Shown: positions 9,374-17,159 of the stretch, one piece after another | Position numbering within the stretch: position 1 is the stretch's first letter | Layout: each line of letters starts with the position of its first letter | Assembly: GCF_026626635.1 (NCBI RefSeq) | Contig: NZ_JAPNKA010000001.1 | Coordinates: 13,394,001-13,458,000, forward strand | Direction of reading: 5' to 3' | Origin: Archangium lansingense | Lineage (GTDB): Bacteria > Myxococcota > Myxococcia > Myxococcales > Myxococcaceae | Length of the DNA: 64,000 bases | Position numbers and translations under genes: made by a program | The notes under the pieces: generated by a model | What the model was told of the DNA's origin: nothing | The model's input: only the letters and a program-made list of their open reading frames with translations | The model's database searches: none

Positions 9374-9495
9374 CCCTAGGAGCTTGTCGGAGAATCGCCG
9401 AAAAACGACTCCTACATACCAACCATAGCGGTGTGTTTGAGTCGCACTACCCCTCATGTAGTGGGTAGCCGAGGTATTCCGACAGGCTCCTAGGG
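9374..9495. repeat. MITE-like element with 18-bp terminal inverted repeats
   Basis: The left arm CCCTAGGAGCTTGTCGGA (9374-9391) is the reverse complement of the right arm TCCGACAGGCTCCTAGGG (9478-9495) with a single mismatch. The ends include CTAG. The interior is 86 bp, non-coding, and contains a second small hairpin (CTACCC ... GGGTAG, about 9448-9469). This is the organisation of a miniature inverted-repeat transposable element mobilised by a transposase in trans. It sits between the membrane protein and the secreted protein at 9532. Confidence 0.7.
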
Positions 9496-9531
9496 TGGCC
9501 GCCGCAGTCCCACCTTAAAACGGAGAACCCC

Positions 9532-10293
9532 GTGCGCATTTCCTCACTCCTCGCCTTCCTCCCCCGCTGGCTCGCCCTGGGCCTGAGCCTCTTCGGCGTT
9601 CAGGCCCTTGCCGACTATACGATCGTCCCCGACGGCTACGTCCTGCTCAGCATCGAGCATGGCCATCGCTATATGGTGGCGGGTGGCGCGAAGTTCTACA
9701 TCCCTCCGTCCCAACTGAGCGCATTCCCTGGAGTCACCACGGTGGCGCTGCCGCAGGCCACCATCGACTCCGTCACGACGATTCCGCGGGACGGCACGCT
9801 GATCCGTCCCTATCACGAGAACAAGATCTACGTCGTGGTGGGCAACATGTTCTGGTGGATCCCAAACCCCACCGAGCTGGGCTACTGGGACGACTGGAGA
9901 ACCATCACCGTCATCCCGTATGGCTGGGATCCCGCCTTCTACAACTACTCGAACACGATCCTGGTGCAGGAGCGATCCACCAGCCAAGTCTACCTCTGGA
10001 TTGCCGGCGCCCGGTTCCCCATCACCAACGAGGCGGACCTCAACTACTTCGGCGGCTATGCGAACGTGAAGGCGATTCCCCTCGGAACGCTGGCCAGCAT
10101 CACCTACCAGGCGTGGTGCGGAGTGAACCTCCGCGAGCGCTCAAGCAGCACCGTGTATACGGTGGGGTACGGCAGCAGCACCTCCGCCACGATGCGCAGG
10201 GGCGTCACCACCTCGCCCGCAGACGGTGTGGTTCCGGACGGCGCGCTCTCCGTCTTCCCGCTGAGTTCGGGTACCCCCGCCTGCATCTGGTAA
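9532..10293 (+). CDS. Secreted protein with repeated beta motifs
   Basis: A 253-aa protein starting at a GTG with GGAG 8 bases upstream. It has a signal peptide (FLPRWLALGLSLFGVQALA, cleavage after ALA). The mature part repeats a unit of about 45-50 residues of the form strand-strand-loop: YMVAGGAKFYIP, then YVVVGNMFWWIP, then YLWIAGARFPIT, each followed by a turn and an aliphatic or proline-containing strand. Similar units occur in extracellular actinobacterial and myxobacterial proteins, where they are thought to form a beta-propeller or ligand-binding scaffold. Two cysteines in the C-terminal half (ACIW, AWCGVN) may form a disulfide. Function unknown. Confidence 0.7.
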   Translation: MRISSLLAFLPRWLALGLSLFGVQALADYTIVPDGYVLLSIEHGHRYMVAGGAKFYIPPSQLSAFPGVTTVALPQATIDSVTTIPRDGTLIRPYHENKIYVVVGNMFWWIPNPTELGYWDDWRTITVIPYGWDPAFYNYSNTILVQERSTSQVYLWIAGARFPITNEADLNYFGGYANVKAIPLGTLASITYQAWCGVNLRERSSSTVYTVGYGSSTSATMRRGVTTSPADGVVPDGALSVFPLSSGTPACIW

Positions 10294-10740
10294 CACGCCT
10301 CCTGGAGGGCCATGACGGGTCTGCCCTTTGGCATCACCCGCATGCCTGCTCGGTGTATTGCCGACTTTGATTGAGCTGATTTTCGAGGGCTGCCAGCAGA
10401 GTCACAAACGGCGCCCACGCACTCAATCAAGATAGAAAGCGTTGTGTGTGTCCGGGCGGTGACCGTCCCCCATGGTCGCTCACCGCCCCCGCCCATGTGC
10501 CCGGCTCAGACTCACCGGGCAAACAGGGCCTTCCGCACCTTCTCGTCCCGTCTCAGCAACCTCTCAGGATGTTGAGCAGCGGCGTGCGTCATCTCGGGAG
10601 GGTGTTTCCGGGTGCGATGTCGTCGACGCTCTCCTTGGAGAGCTCGCGGCCCTATTCACCCTCTTTCATCCCTTGCTGCTGGCTTCGTGGATTGGCGGGG
10701 CTGGCAGCTCTCGATGATTTCATCTTTTGGGGAGAACAGC
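10294..10740. promoter_or_regulatory. Leader region upstream of the RiPP operon
   Basis: This 447-bp gap should carry the promoter of the HExxH operon. It contains a 9-bp inverted repeat, TTGATTGAG at 10367-10375 and CTCAATCAA at 10422-10430, separated by 46 bp in a locally AT-richer segment. It could be an operator or a paired half-site. The frames running through the stretch look non-coding. No specific -35/-10 pair can be defended by eye. Confidence 0.35.
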
Positions 10741-12243
10741 ATGCGACAGGATGAGATCCGGCAACTCGACGAGCGGCTTCAGCATCACGACCCGTTCGGG
10801 GACTCGTCGAAGGTGGTGGGGCGCGTCATCGAACGCTACAAGTTTGCCCTGGAGGTGCTGGCGCGGCAGGACGATGGGCTCCGCGAGCTCTTGGGCCGCG
10901 TCGAAAGGCTGGACGCCGACTCGGTGGATGTCGTTTTCGGCGACCTGCTGGTACGCGCGGAGCTGGAGGCCGCGATCAGCCGTCTCGAGACGTCAGGACC
11001 GGTCGCTGCATCGAGTGAGTCGCTCCGCTGGATGCTCGGTGAAGCGCTCGCCTCGATCGCGAAAGACCGGGGCATGGGCATCGCACGGAGGGCGATGGGG
11101 CGCGACTTCGTCGTGGGGCCGGCCCGCAGGAGCTGGGTGTGGGATCTTCCGGACGAGCCAACGCGCGTGGGCGACAAGCTGCGCGAGAGCATTCGCACGG
11201 GGTTCATGCCGGGCGCCGAGAGCAGTGTCGAGATCATCCGCCCGACGCCGCGCATGGTCGAAGGGCTCGAGCGCGCGTGTGCCCTGCTTTACCGGCTCGT
11301 GCCGACGATGGCGGACAGCATCTTCCGGCACCTTCACTCCATCGCCGTCGCGAATATCCGCAGCCCGCGAGGCCGGCTGCTCACGGGCTCCGGGGGCGAC
11401 GGCACCCCTTGCATGATTTTCATCGACCCCGACGAGCTGGAGAACCCCTGGGACACGGCCGGTCACATCCTGCACGAAGGGATCCACCTCAAGCTCTCTG
11501 ACCTGATTCGCACAGTTGCCATCGTGACGGACGATGGACCTGTCGAGCTGCCGTGGAGGCGGAAGACGGCGCTCTCGAACTGCGTCTTCGCCTATCACGC
11601 GTACGCGCACATGCAGGTGTTTCGCGCCGCCGTGCAGCACCTCGGGCCCTCGTGCTACGCCGAGTTCGGCGCGCCTCACGACTATGACGCGCCAGCGCAC
11701 GCGATGTCGGTGGTGAATAACGACTCCAGGTCGCCCTTCTCCCGGGCAGAGGCGCGGCTCCATTTCCTGCATGAGCAGCTGGCGGGGGCCTTGGCTCCGA
11801 GGGTGACGTCGTACGGGCGCAAGCTGGTCTCGTGGCTCTGGGAGACAATCCGTCCCCTCGAGGCAATCGGCGGTGACCGGTCCGAGGCCCGTGCCGAGCA
11901 CGCCGCCGATGTGCCGACCGCTCCTGGCCGGGCACCTTCCTCCGCGCGATATCGGCAAGGTCAGGGCATCTCCCTGCGCCGCTCGCCGTCCTCCGAAGTG
12001 CTGTTCGCCCTGGAGCCGGGCTCGCAGAAGATCGTCACCTTGAATCTCCCGGCCTGGCTCGCGTTCGAGCTCTGCGACGGCAAGACGGAAGAAGAGCTGC
12101 TCTCAGCGTACGCCACCTCACTGGGGCTCGGAGCCGAGCACGCCTGGGCGCAGCTCGCCCCCACCCTCGAGGGGCTCACGTCGAGCGGAATGATCGACCG
12201 GGTCCCCGAAGGGGCCCATGTATCGAAAGGAGTGTCGCCATGA
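10741..12243 (+). CDS. HExxH-type RiPP peptide-modification enzyme with C-terminal PqqD-like domain (copy 1)
   Basis: A 500-aa protein. The ATG at 10741 is preferred because GGGGAG precedes it and because the N-terminus then aligns with the downstream paralogue (DPFGDSSKVVGRVIERYKF against HPFFGDSPRILAKVLARYRF). The central domain has HEGIH with His245, Glu246 and His249, and HAMSVVNND further on. This matches the HExxH putative peptide-modification family (TIGR04267). From memory, members act as iron- and 2-oxoglutarate-dependent peptide hydroxylases. Residues from about 400 to the end (LRRSPSSEVLFALEPG, LNLPAWLAFELCDGKTEEEL) resemble PqqD, a RiPP recognition element that binds leader peptides. 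The stop overlaps the next start as ATGA. Reaction type and site are inferred. Confidence 0.8.
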   Translation: MRQDEIRQLDERLQHHDPFGDSSKVVGRVIERYKFALEVLARQDDGLRELLGRVERLDADSVDVVFGDLLVRAELEAAISRLETSGPVAASSESLRWMLGEALASIAKDRGMGIARRAMGRDFVVGPARRSWVWDLPDEPTRVGDKLRESIRTGFMPGAESSVEIIRPTPRMVEGLERACALLYRLVPTMADSIFRHLHSIAVANIRSPRGRLLTGSGGDGTPCMIFIDPDELENPWDTAGHILHEGIHLKLSDLIRTVAIVTDDGPVELPWRRKTALSNCVFAYHAYAHMQVFRAAVQHLGPSCYAEFGAPHDYDAPAHAMSVVNNDSRSPFSRAEARLHFLHEQLAGALAPRVTSYGRKLVSWLWETIRPLEAIGGDRSEARAEHAADVPTAPGRAPSSARYRQGQGISLRRSPSSEVLFALEPGSQKIVTLNLPAWLAFELCDGKTEEELLSAYATSLGLGAEHAWAQLAPTLEGLTSSGMIDRVPEGAHVSKGVSP

Positions 12244-13697
12244 TGAACCTTTCGGGCGCCGTGCACGCGGCGGATCGGGCGTTGTCGGAGCACCCCTTTT
12301 TCGGGGACTCGCCGAGGATTCTCGCGAAGGTGCTGGCTCGCTATCGCTTCGGTCTCGAGCTGTTCGCCGAGCGGCTGCCATCACTCGCGCGCGCCGTGGC
12401 CACCGTGGAGAAACTCGGCGATGCCGACGCGCGCCGCATCTTCTTCGACCCGCTGGTCCGGCTGATGCTCGAGCGGGGATTCTCCGAGCTCGAGGCCGGC
12501 CGTCTGATGGCGCCCCACCCGCTCGAAGAGCTGCTGCCCGGGGCGCTCGAGGTGCTTCCCCTGGGCCTGTGCGAATCGCGGATGCCGTCGCGGCTGCGCG
12601 TTGGCTCGAAGGTGCCGAAGTGGTTGTGGGACGTGGCCCGGCCCTCCGACCCCTACGCCCAGGCGCTCCATTCGGCGTTCGACGGCATCTTCGGGGAGAA
12701 CCCCAAGAGCAGAGGGACGCTGCTGAGCCCGGAGGCTTCCGCCCAGCGGAAGATCGATGACTCCATCGAGCTGCTCTCGATGCTCCTGCCGCACTCGGGC
12801 GCGGCCGCGCTGACGCACATCGAGGCCATCGCGCTGCTCAGCGCTCGGCTCGAAGGGGGCACCGTGCTGTCGGCCGCCGGGGGAGATCTGACGCCTTCGA
12901 CGATCTTCCTGTCGCTCGACGACCTCGGCAATCCCTGGGACATCGCCGGGAGCCTGTTGCACGAGGGGCTCCATATGAAGCTCTTCGATGCCACCCGCTC
13001 GGTCTCGGTCGCGGCCGCGCCGGCCGAGACGATCCAGGTCCCCTGGCGCAACATCCGCTGGTCCATCGTCCGCACGGTGTTCGCCTACCACGTGTACGTT
13101 CACCTCTCGCTCTTCAAGGCGGCCGCGCTCTCGGTGGATCGTGCTCTGACCGAGCGCTTCGGCGACCCGTCGGCATACGCCACGCGCCCGCACGCGATGT
13201 CGGTGGTGAACAATGGTGGCGGGTCTCGCTTCGGGCGATCGATCGATCGGGCGCGCTACCTCGGAGAGCAGCTTCAGACGACCTGGTCGCATCTTCTCAC
13301 GCCGCAAGGGCGGGATTTCGTGCGTTGGCTGGGCGAGTCCCTCGCGCCCGTCGACCGCGAGGTCTTCGGCGAAGAGGCCGTGGGGAGCGCGGGCGATCCC
13401 GAGCGGGCCGCATACCAGAAGGTCCCCGGCCTGCGGGCGCGCCCCGCGACACAGGGCGAGTGCCTGATGGTGTTCTCACCGGGGGCGCCGAAGCTTCACT
13501 GGCTCGATCTGAACGCATGGTTGATCTTCGAGCTCAGCGACGGTCGCACGTTCCCCGAGATGGAGCGGGCGTATCTCGAGGTCATCGGCGGGCGCGTCGA
13601 GCCCGACGAAGCGCGCCGCCAATTGCGCTCGGGGCTCGAGAGTCTTGTACGCAGTACCCTCGTAGTGCCGACCCGGCAGAAAGGAGAAGCCGTATGA
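12240..13697 (+). CDS. HExxH-type RiPP peptide-modification enzyme with C-terminal PqqD-like domain (copy 2)
   Basis: A 485-aa paralogue of the preceding gene with the same order of domains. The start ATG at 12240 overlaps the upstream stop by four bases and has AAAGGAG 8 bases before it. The metal motif is HEGLH with His241, Glu242 and His245. As in copy 1, RPHAMSVVNNG and a YHVYVHL segment follow. The C-terminal 90 residues (LNAWLIFELSDGRTFPEMERAY) are again PqqD-like. Overall similarity is clear but only moderate, so the copies probably have divided roles, for example different residues of one precursor. The stop overlaps the precursor start as ATGA, so precursor and enzyme synthesis are coupled. 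Confidence 0.8.
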   Translation: MMNLSGAVHAADRALSEHPFFGDSPRILAKVLARYRFGLELFAERLPSLARAVATVEKLGDADARRIFFDPLVRLMLERGFSELEAGRLMAPHPLEELLPGALEVLPLGLCESRMPSRLRVGSKVPKWLWDVARPSDPYAQALHSAFDGIFGENPKSRGTLLSPEASAQRKIDDSIELLSMLLPHSGAAALTHIEAIALLSARLEGGTVLSAAGGDLTPSTIFLSLDDLGNPWDIAGSLLHEGLHMKLFDATRSVSVAAAPAETIQVPWRNIRWSIVRTVFAYHVYVHLSLFKAAALSVDRALTERFGDPSAYATRPHAMSVVNNGGGSRFGRSIDRARYLGEQLQTTWSHLLTPQGRDFVRWLGESLAPVDREVFGEEAVGSAGDPERAAYQKVPGLRARPATQGECLMVFSPGAPKLHWLDLNAWLIFELSDGRTFPEMERAYLEVIGGRVEPDEARRQLRSGLESLVRSTLVVPTRQKGEAV

Positions 13698-13849
13698 ACA
13701 ACGAATCGAACTGGCTTGATACCGTGAAGAACCTGGTGGCCGAGAAGCAGACGATGCAGACCCCGAGCGTGACGTGCGGGTCGAGCGCGGAGCGCAAGTG
13801 GTGGCCTCCGCACGTCGTCGAGACGAAGAACGAGAAGAAGAAGAAGTAG
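13694..13849 (+). CDS. Candidate RiPP precursor peptide, 51 aa
   Basis: Starts at ATG 13694, overlapping the previous stop by four bases, with AAGGAGAAG upstream. The peptide begins MNNESNWLDTVKNLVAEKQ, an amphipathic helix suited to binding a PqqD-like domain, then has TPSVTCGSSAERKWWPP, then HVVETKNE and five C-terminal lysines (one preceded by E). Features relevant to modification are a single Cys28, Trp36-Trp37, Pro38-Pro39-His40 and several Asn, Asp and Thr. There is no GG motif. Small size, position directly after two recognition-domain enzymes and coupling support a precursor role. The leader/core boundary and mature product are unknown. It is not similar to any peptide I know. Confidence 0.7.
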   Translation: MNNESNWLDTVKNLVAEKQTMQTPSVTCGSSAERKWWPPHVVETKNEKKKK

Positions 13850-13868
13850 GGCTGATCCGGTCGGCCCG

Positions 13869-13907
13869 AGGGCCCGCCGTGCCCGCATGTTGGGTGCGGC
13901 GGGCCCT
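13869..13907 (+). terminator. Hairpin between precursor and oxidoreductase genes
   Basis: AGGGCCCGCCG at 13869-13879 pairs perfectly with CGGCGGGCCCT at 13897-13907, with an imperfect 17-base inner part, followed by GTTTCG. The strong GC stem with a weak T tract could be a partial terminator or an mRNA-stabilising structure. It lies 20 bases after the precursor stop and would raise precursor transcript over that of the downstream oxidoreductase. Confidence 0.55.
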
Positions 13908-13961
13908 GTTTCGAGAGCCGACGCGTGGCTGACCTTTTCCAACCAGCGGAGCCAGAGACCA

Positions 13962-15413
13962 ATGAACACCTATGACATCGTGGTGGCGGGCAACGGCGCG
14001 CTGGGCCTGGCGACCGCGCGTGCCCTCTCTCTCCAAGACCCGGAGCTGCGGATCGCCGTGGTAGGTCCGGCGGGGCGGCCCGGCGGGGCGTCCGTGGCCG
14101 CGGGGGCGATGCTCGGCTGCTACGGAGAGGTGACGGCGCCGCTGCTGCGCACGGCACCGGGCCGCGCCAAACTGGCGAAGGGCATGCTCGCCGCGCGCCT
14201 CTGGCCCACGTGGCTCGAGGAGCTGAACAGCACGCTGCCCTCCCACGAGCAGGTGCACATCCACCCCGGCACGATCGTGTTCAGCAATGCGAAATCCGGG
14301 ACGATCGAGGACGAGAACTACGCAGCCATCCAGCAAGCGGTGAAGGAGGGGGACGAGCCCTGTGAGGAGCTCGAGCCGAACCAGGTCCCCGGCTTGAACC
14401 CCGCGGAGGACTGTCGGCCCAAGCGAGCGCTGTTCCTGCCTCGCGAGGGCTCGGTGGACGCCAGCCGCCTGGTGAGGGCGCTCACCCTGGTGCTCGAGCA
14501 GACCCCGAAGGTGTCGCTCGTGGACGGGACGGTCAAGACACTCGATATCCACGGCGGGCGCGTCACCGGGGTCCGGCTCGAGGACGGGCGTACGATCGCG
14601 ACCCCACGGGCCGTGCTCGCCATGGGGGTAGGGACGCAGGCCGTGCTCGATGAGCATCCGGACCTCGCCCGCCGCATCCCGCGCATCTTCTGCGGAGGGG
14701 GCACGTCTCTTCTGCTGCAAGCGGCGAAGCCATCGCTCCAGCACGTCGTGCGGACACCGAACCGCGCGTTTGCTTGCGGCCTGCACGGCCTGCCCCGCGC
14801 GGGCAACCAGCTCTACTTCGGCGCGACGAACACCCTGTTGGCGCGGCCGATGCTGCATACCACGCCGGCCGATATGTTCTTCCTGCTCGAGTGCGTCCTC
14901 GAGCAGATCGATCAGGACCTCTGCGCGGCGCAGCTCGTCGCCTGGCAGGCGGGCAACAGGCCCGTCACCGTCGACACGTGCCCGCTGATCGGCCCGACGT
15001 CCGTGGACGGCTTGTGGTTGCTCACCGGCACGTACCGCGACGGCCTCTTCCTCTCGCCGCTGCTCGGCCAGCACCTGGCGCGGCGGTTGTGTGGCCAGCC
15101 CGGCCTCGTCCATGACGACTTCTTGCCGGAGCGAAAGCCCATCACCCTTTACACCCTGAAGGAGGCGTGCTCGGAGGCGCTCAAGCACTACCTGGCGATG
15201 GGCTGGGAGCACGGAATCCGGCTGCCGAAGGTCGGATGGCACCGCGCCTTCCCGCGCTTCTACCAGCAAATGCTGGACTCGCTCTATGAAGCCCTGGGGG
15301 AAGAAGAGTTCGTTCTCCCGCCAGAGCTCCTGGCGATTGTCGACAGCAACCGAGCGGCGATGGTTCCGTTCTTCCGGAACTATTACGCGGAGGTACGCAA
15401 GGCCTGGGCGTGA
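13962..15413 (+). CDS. FAD-dependent amine oxidase-like protein (DAO/ThiO family)
   Basis: A 483-aa protein from ATG 13962. It opens with a beta-alpha-beta FAD motif, DIVVAGNGALGLATARA, where AGNGALGL occupies residues 9-16. The C-terminal TGTYRDGLFLSPLLG block corresponds to the G-x-x-R-x-G-x-x-x-x-P segment of the glycine oxidase/D-amino-acid oxidase fold (PF01266). An unusual C-terminal addition of roughly 80-90 residues (starting near ALKHYLAMGWEHG) is not part of that family and might bind peptide. It follows the precursor gene by 112 bases in the same direction, so it probably oxidises the modified peptide or an amine cofactor. Substrate is not proven. Confidence 0.75.
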   Translation: MNTYDIVVAGNGALGLATARALSLQDPELRIAVVGPAGRPGGASVAAGAMLGCYGEVTAPLLRTAPGRAKLAKGMLAARLWPTWLEELNSTLPSHEQVHIHPGTIVFSNAKSGTIEDENYAAIQQAVKEGDEPCEELEPNQVPGLNPAEDCRPKRALFLPREGSVDASRLVRALTLVLEQTPKVSLVDGTVKTLDIHGGRVTGVRLEDGRTIATPRAVLAMGVGTQAVLDEHPDLARRIPRIFCGGGTSLLLQAAKPSLQHVVRTPNRAFACGLHGLPRAGNQLYFGATNTLLARPMLHTTPADMFFLLECVLEQIDQDLCAAQLVAWQAGNRPVTVDTCPLIGPTSVDGLWLLTGTYRDGLFLSPLLGQHLARRLCGQPGLVHDDFLPERKPITLYTLKEACSEALKHYLAMGWEHGIRLPKVGWHRAFPRFYQQMLDSLYEALGEEEFVLPPELLAIVDSNRAAMVPFFRNYYAEVRKAWA

Positions 15414-15436
15414 CGAACGCGCCTGCCTTCAACGTC

Positions 15437-16021
15437 TCACCCCGAGACGGCCTTCCTCACCGCCGGACGTTGAGTGTGGCGCTTGACGTACTCCACCAGC
15501 CGCGGATGCCCGTCGAGCAGCTTCAGCGTGTTGGCCAGGTGGAGGATGGACGCCATCACCACATCGGCCGCGGTGAACGCCCCTCCAACGAGGAATTCAC
15601 GGTCGCCGAGGCCCGCGGTGATGAAGTCGAGCACGGCCGTGAGGCGGGTCCTGTGCTTCGCGAGCTCTTCATTCGAGTGCGCGCTGGCGTAGAACGCCAT
15701 CACCGCGGGATCGAGGCTCACCTCGGCGAAGGCCATCCATTGGTAATAGGGGCCGCGCTCGGCGGAACCCATTGGCGGCGCCAGGTGCTTCTCCGGGAAC
15801 CGGTCGGCCAGATAGAGGCAGATGGCCAGGGACTCGAGCAGCGTGACTTCCCCATCCACCAGGGCGGGGAGTTCGCCCAGCGGATGCACCGCCAGGTAGG
15901 CGGGGGTGGTGTTCTCCTGTCGAGCGAGGTCGAGCTTGACCAGCTCGTAGGGGACCCCGAGTTCCTCCAGCAGCCATCGGGGACGGATCGCTCGGGTTCT
16001 GGGGGCAAAGTAGAGCTTCAT
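15437..16021 (-). CDS. Glutathione S-transferase family protein
   Basis: A 194-aa protein with the GST arrangement: an N-terminal thioredoxin fold (MKLYFAPRT, the cis-Pro region GELPALVDGEVTLLESLAI with the ES dipeptide that binds the glutathione glutamyl group) and an all-alpha C-terminal half (FLVGGAFTAADVVMASIL). It should conjugate or transfer glutathione or a related thiol. The substrate is unknown. It is convergent with the FAD oxidoreductase gene and divergent from a LysR regulator 105 bases away, the usual layout for a regulator and its target. Confidence 0.88.
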   Translation of the reverse strand: MKLYFAPRTRAIRPRWLLEELGVPYELVKLDLARQENTTPAYLAVHPLGELPALVDGEVTLLESLAICLYLADRFPEKHLAPPMGSAERGPYYQWMAFAEVSLDPAVMAFYASAHSNEELAKHRTRLTAVLDFITAGLGDREFLVGGAFTAADVVMASILHLANTLKLLDGHPRLVEYVKRHTQRPAVRKAVSG

Positions 16022-16076
16022 GGGTGACGCTCCTTGAAGGCGGCGGGAGGCGGCAACATGCGGCAGCCGGGGGTCC

Positions 16077-16110
16077 CTGACAATGTGGCCACCAGCGAAC
16101 TCATTGTCAG
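16077..16110. promoter_or_regulatory. Inverted repeat between divergent GST and LysR genes
   Basis: CTGACAATG (16077-16085) and CATTGTCAG (16102-16110) form a perfect 9-bp inverted repeat with a 16-bp spacer. It lies in the 105-bp intergenic region of the divergent GST and LysR genes. A LysR-type operator is the obvious reading, controlling both promoters. No transcription start is known. Confidence 0.6.
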
Positions 16111-16126
16111 GCTAGGCTTGACGGTC

Positions 16127-17017
16127 ATGATTTCACCAGCGGACATGATCCTCTTCGCCGCGGTCGTTCGCGAGGAGAGCTTCACCCGGGCGGCGCGCCA
16201 GCTCGGCATCACCAAGCAGACCATCAGCGAGCGCATCAGCAAGCTGGAGGAGCGGCTCGGGGTGCGGCTTCTCGAACGAACAACGCGACGCCTGCGGGTC
16301 ACCGGGGCCGGAGCGACGTACTACGAGCGCTGCTCCGCCATCGCCGCACAGATCGACGAGGCGAACAGTGAGGTGCAACAGCGGCAGGCGGAGCCCACCG
16401 GCCTGCTGCGGGTCTCCTCGCCAATGCTCTACGGCCGGCGATACCTGACCCCCGTGGTTGCGAAATACCTCGCCCGCCATCCCCAGGTGAGGGTGGAGGT
16501 GGTGCTGGCAGACCGCCGTATCCACCTCATCGAAGAAGGGCTGGATGTCGCGATTCACATCGGCCCGCTCGACGACTCGTCGCTCGTGGCGCGAAAGCTC
16601 GGCGAGAGCCCGTTCCATTTCGTCGCGAGCCCCCGCTTCCTGTCGAAGTACGGCACGCCGAGCGCCAGGGAGCTCCGCTCCGCACGCTGCATTGGCTTCA
16701 GTGCGTTCGAGACGTGGGAGGCCGAGGGGGTGAAGTCTCGAATCGATCCGGTCCTGACCGTGAATGATCTCGAGCTCGCGTGCGAGGCAGCGATTGCCGG
16801 GGTGGGCATTGCGCGAGTCCCAGCCATCCTCTGCCGGGATGCAGTCCGTGACGGCCGGCTGAAGCTCCTCTTCGGCCCCAGGCCCGCGATGCAGCGGGCC
16901 ATCCACGTCGTCTACCCGAGCCGGCTGAATCTTCCGGCAAAGGTCCGGCTCTTCGTGGATGCCCTGGCAACGCTGGCCGAGCCGCTGCACGGCGGTCCGC
17001 GGCGAAAGCGCTCGTGA
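16127..17017 (+). CDS. LysR family transcriptional regulator
   Basis: A 296-aa protein from ATG 16127, the start that places the helix-turn-helix at the N-terminus (SFTRAARQLGITKQTISERI, residues about 19-38). A frame from 16034 is longer but would add an unlike leader. The remainder is the two-lobed effector-binding domain (GLLRVSSPMLYGRRYLTPVV, then DVAIHIGPLDDSSLVARKL and AGVGIARVP). It is divergent from the GST gene and likely regulates it and itself through the inverted repeat at 16077-16110. The inducer is unknown. Confidence 0.88.
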   Translation: MISPADMILFAAVVREESFTRAARQLGITKQTISERISKLEERLGVRLLERTTRRLRVTGAGATYYERCSAIAAQIDEANSEVQQRQAEPTGLLRVSSPMLYGRRYLTPVVAKYLARHPQVRVEVVLADRRIHLIEEGLDVAIHIGPLDDSSLVARKLGESPFHFVASPRFLSKYGTPSARELRSARCIGFSAFETWEAEGVKSRIDPVLTVNDLELACEAAIAGVGIARVPAILCRDAVRDGRLKLLFGPRPAMQRAIHVVYPSRLNLPAKVRLFVDALATLAEPLHGGPRRKRS

Positions 17018-17159
17018 TGAGGCGACCGGGGACGCTGTTTCCGAGCCAGCGAGCGGCCCTGCCCTTGCCCTGGGCGTGTTGCTCCCCGGAGTGGCCGTGC
17101 ACATTCGTCACTGGATGGGCAGGCGGCGGCTCCGTCGGCGAGGGGAGGGTCCGGAGTGA

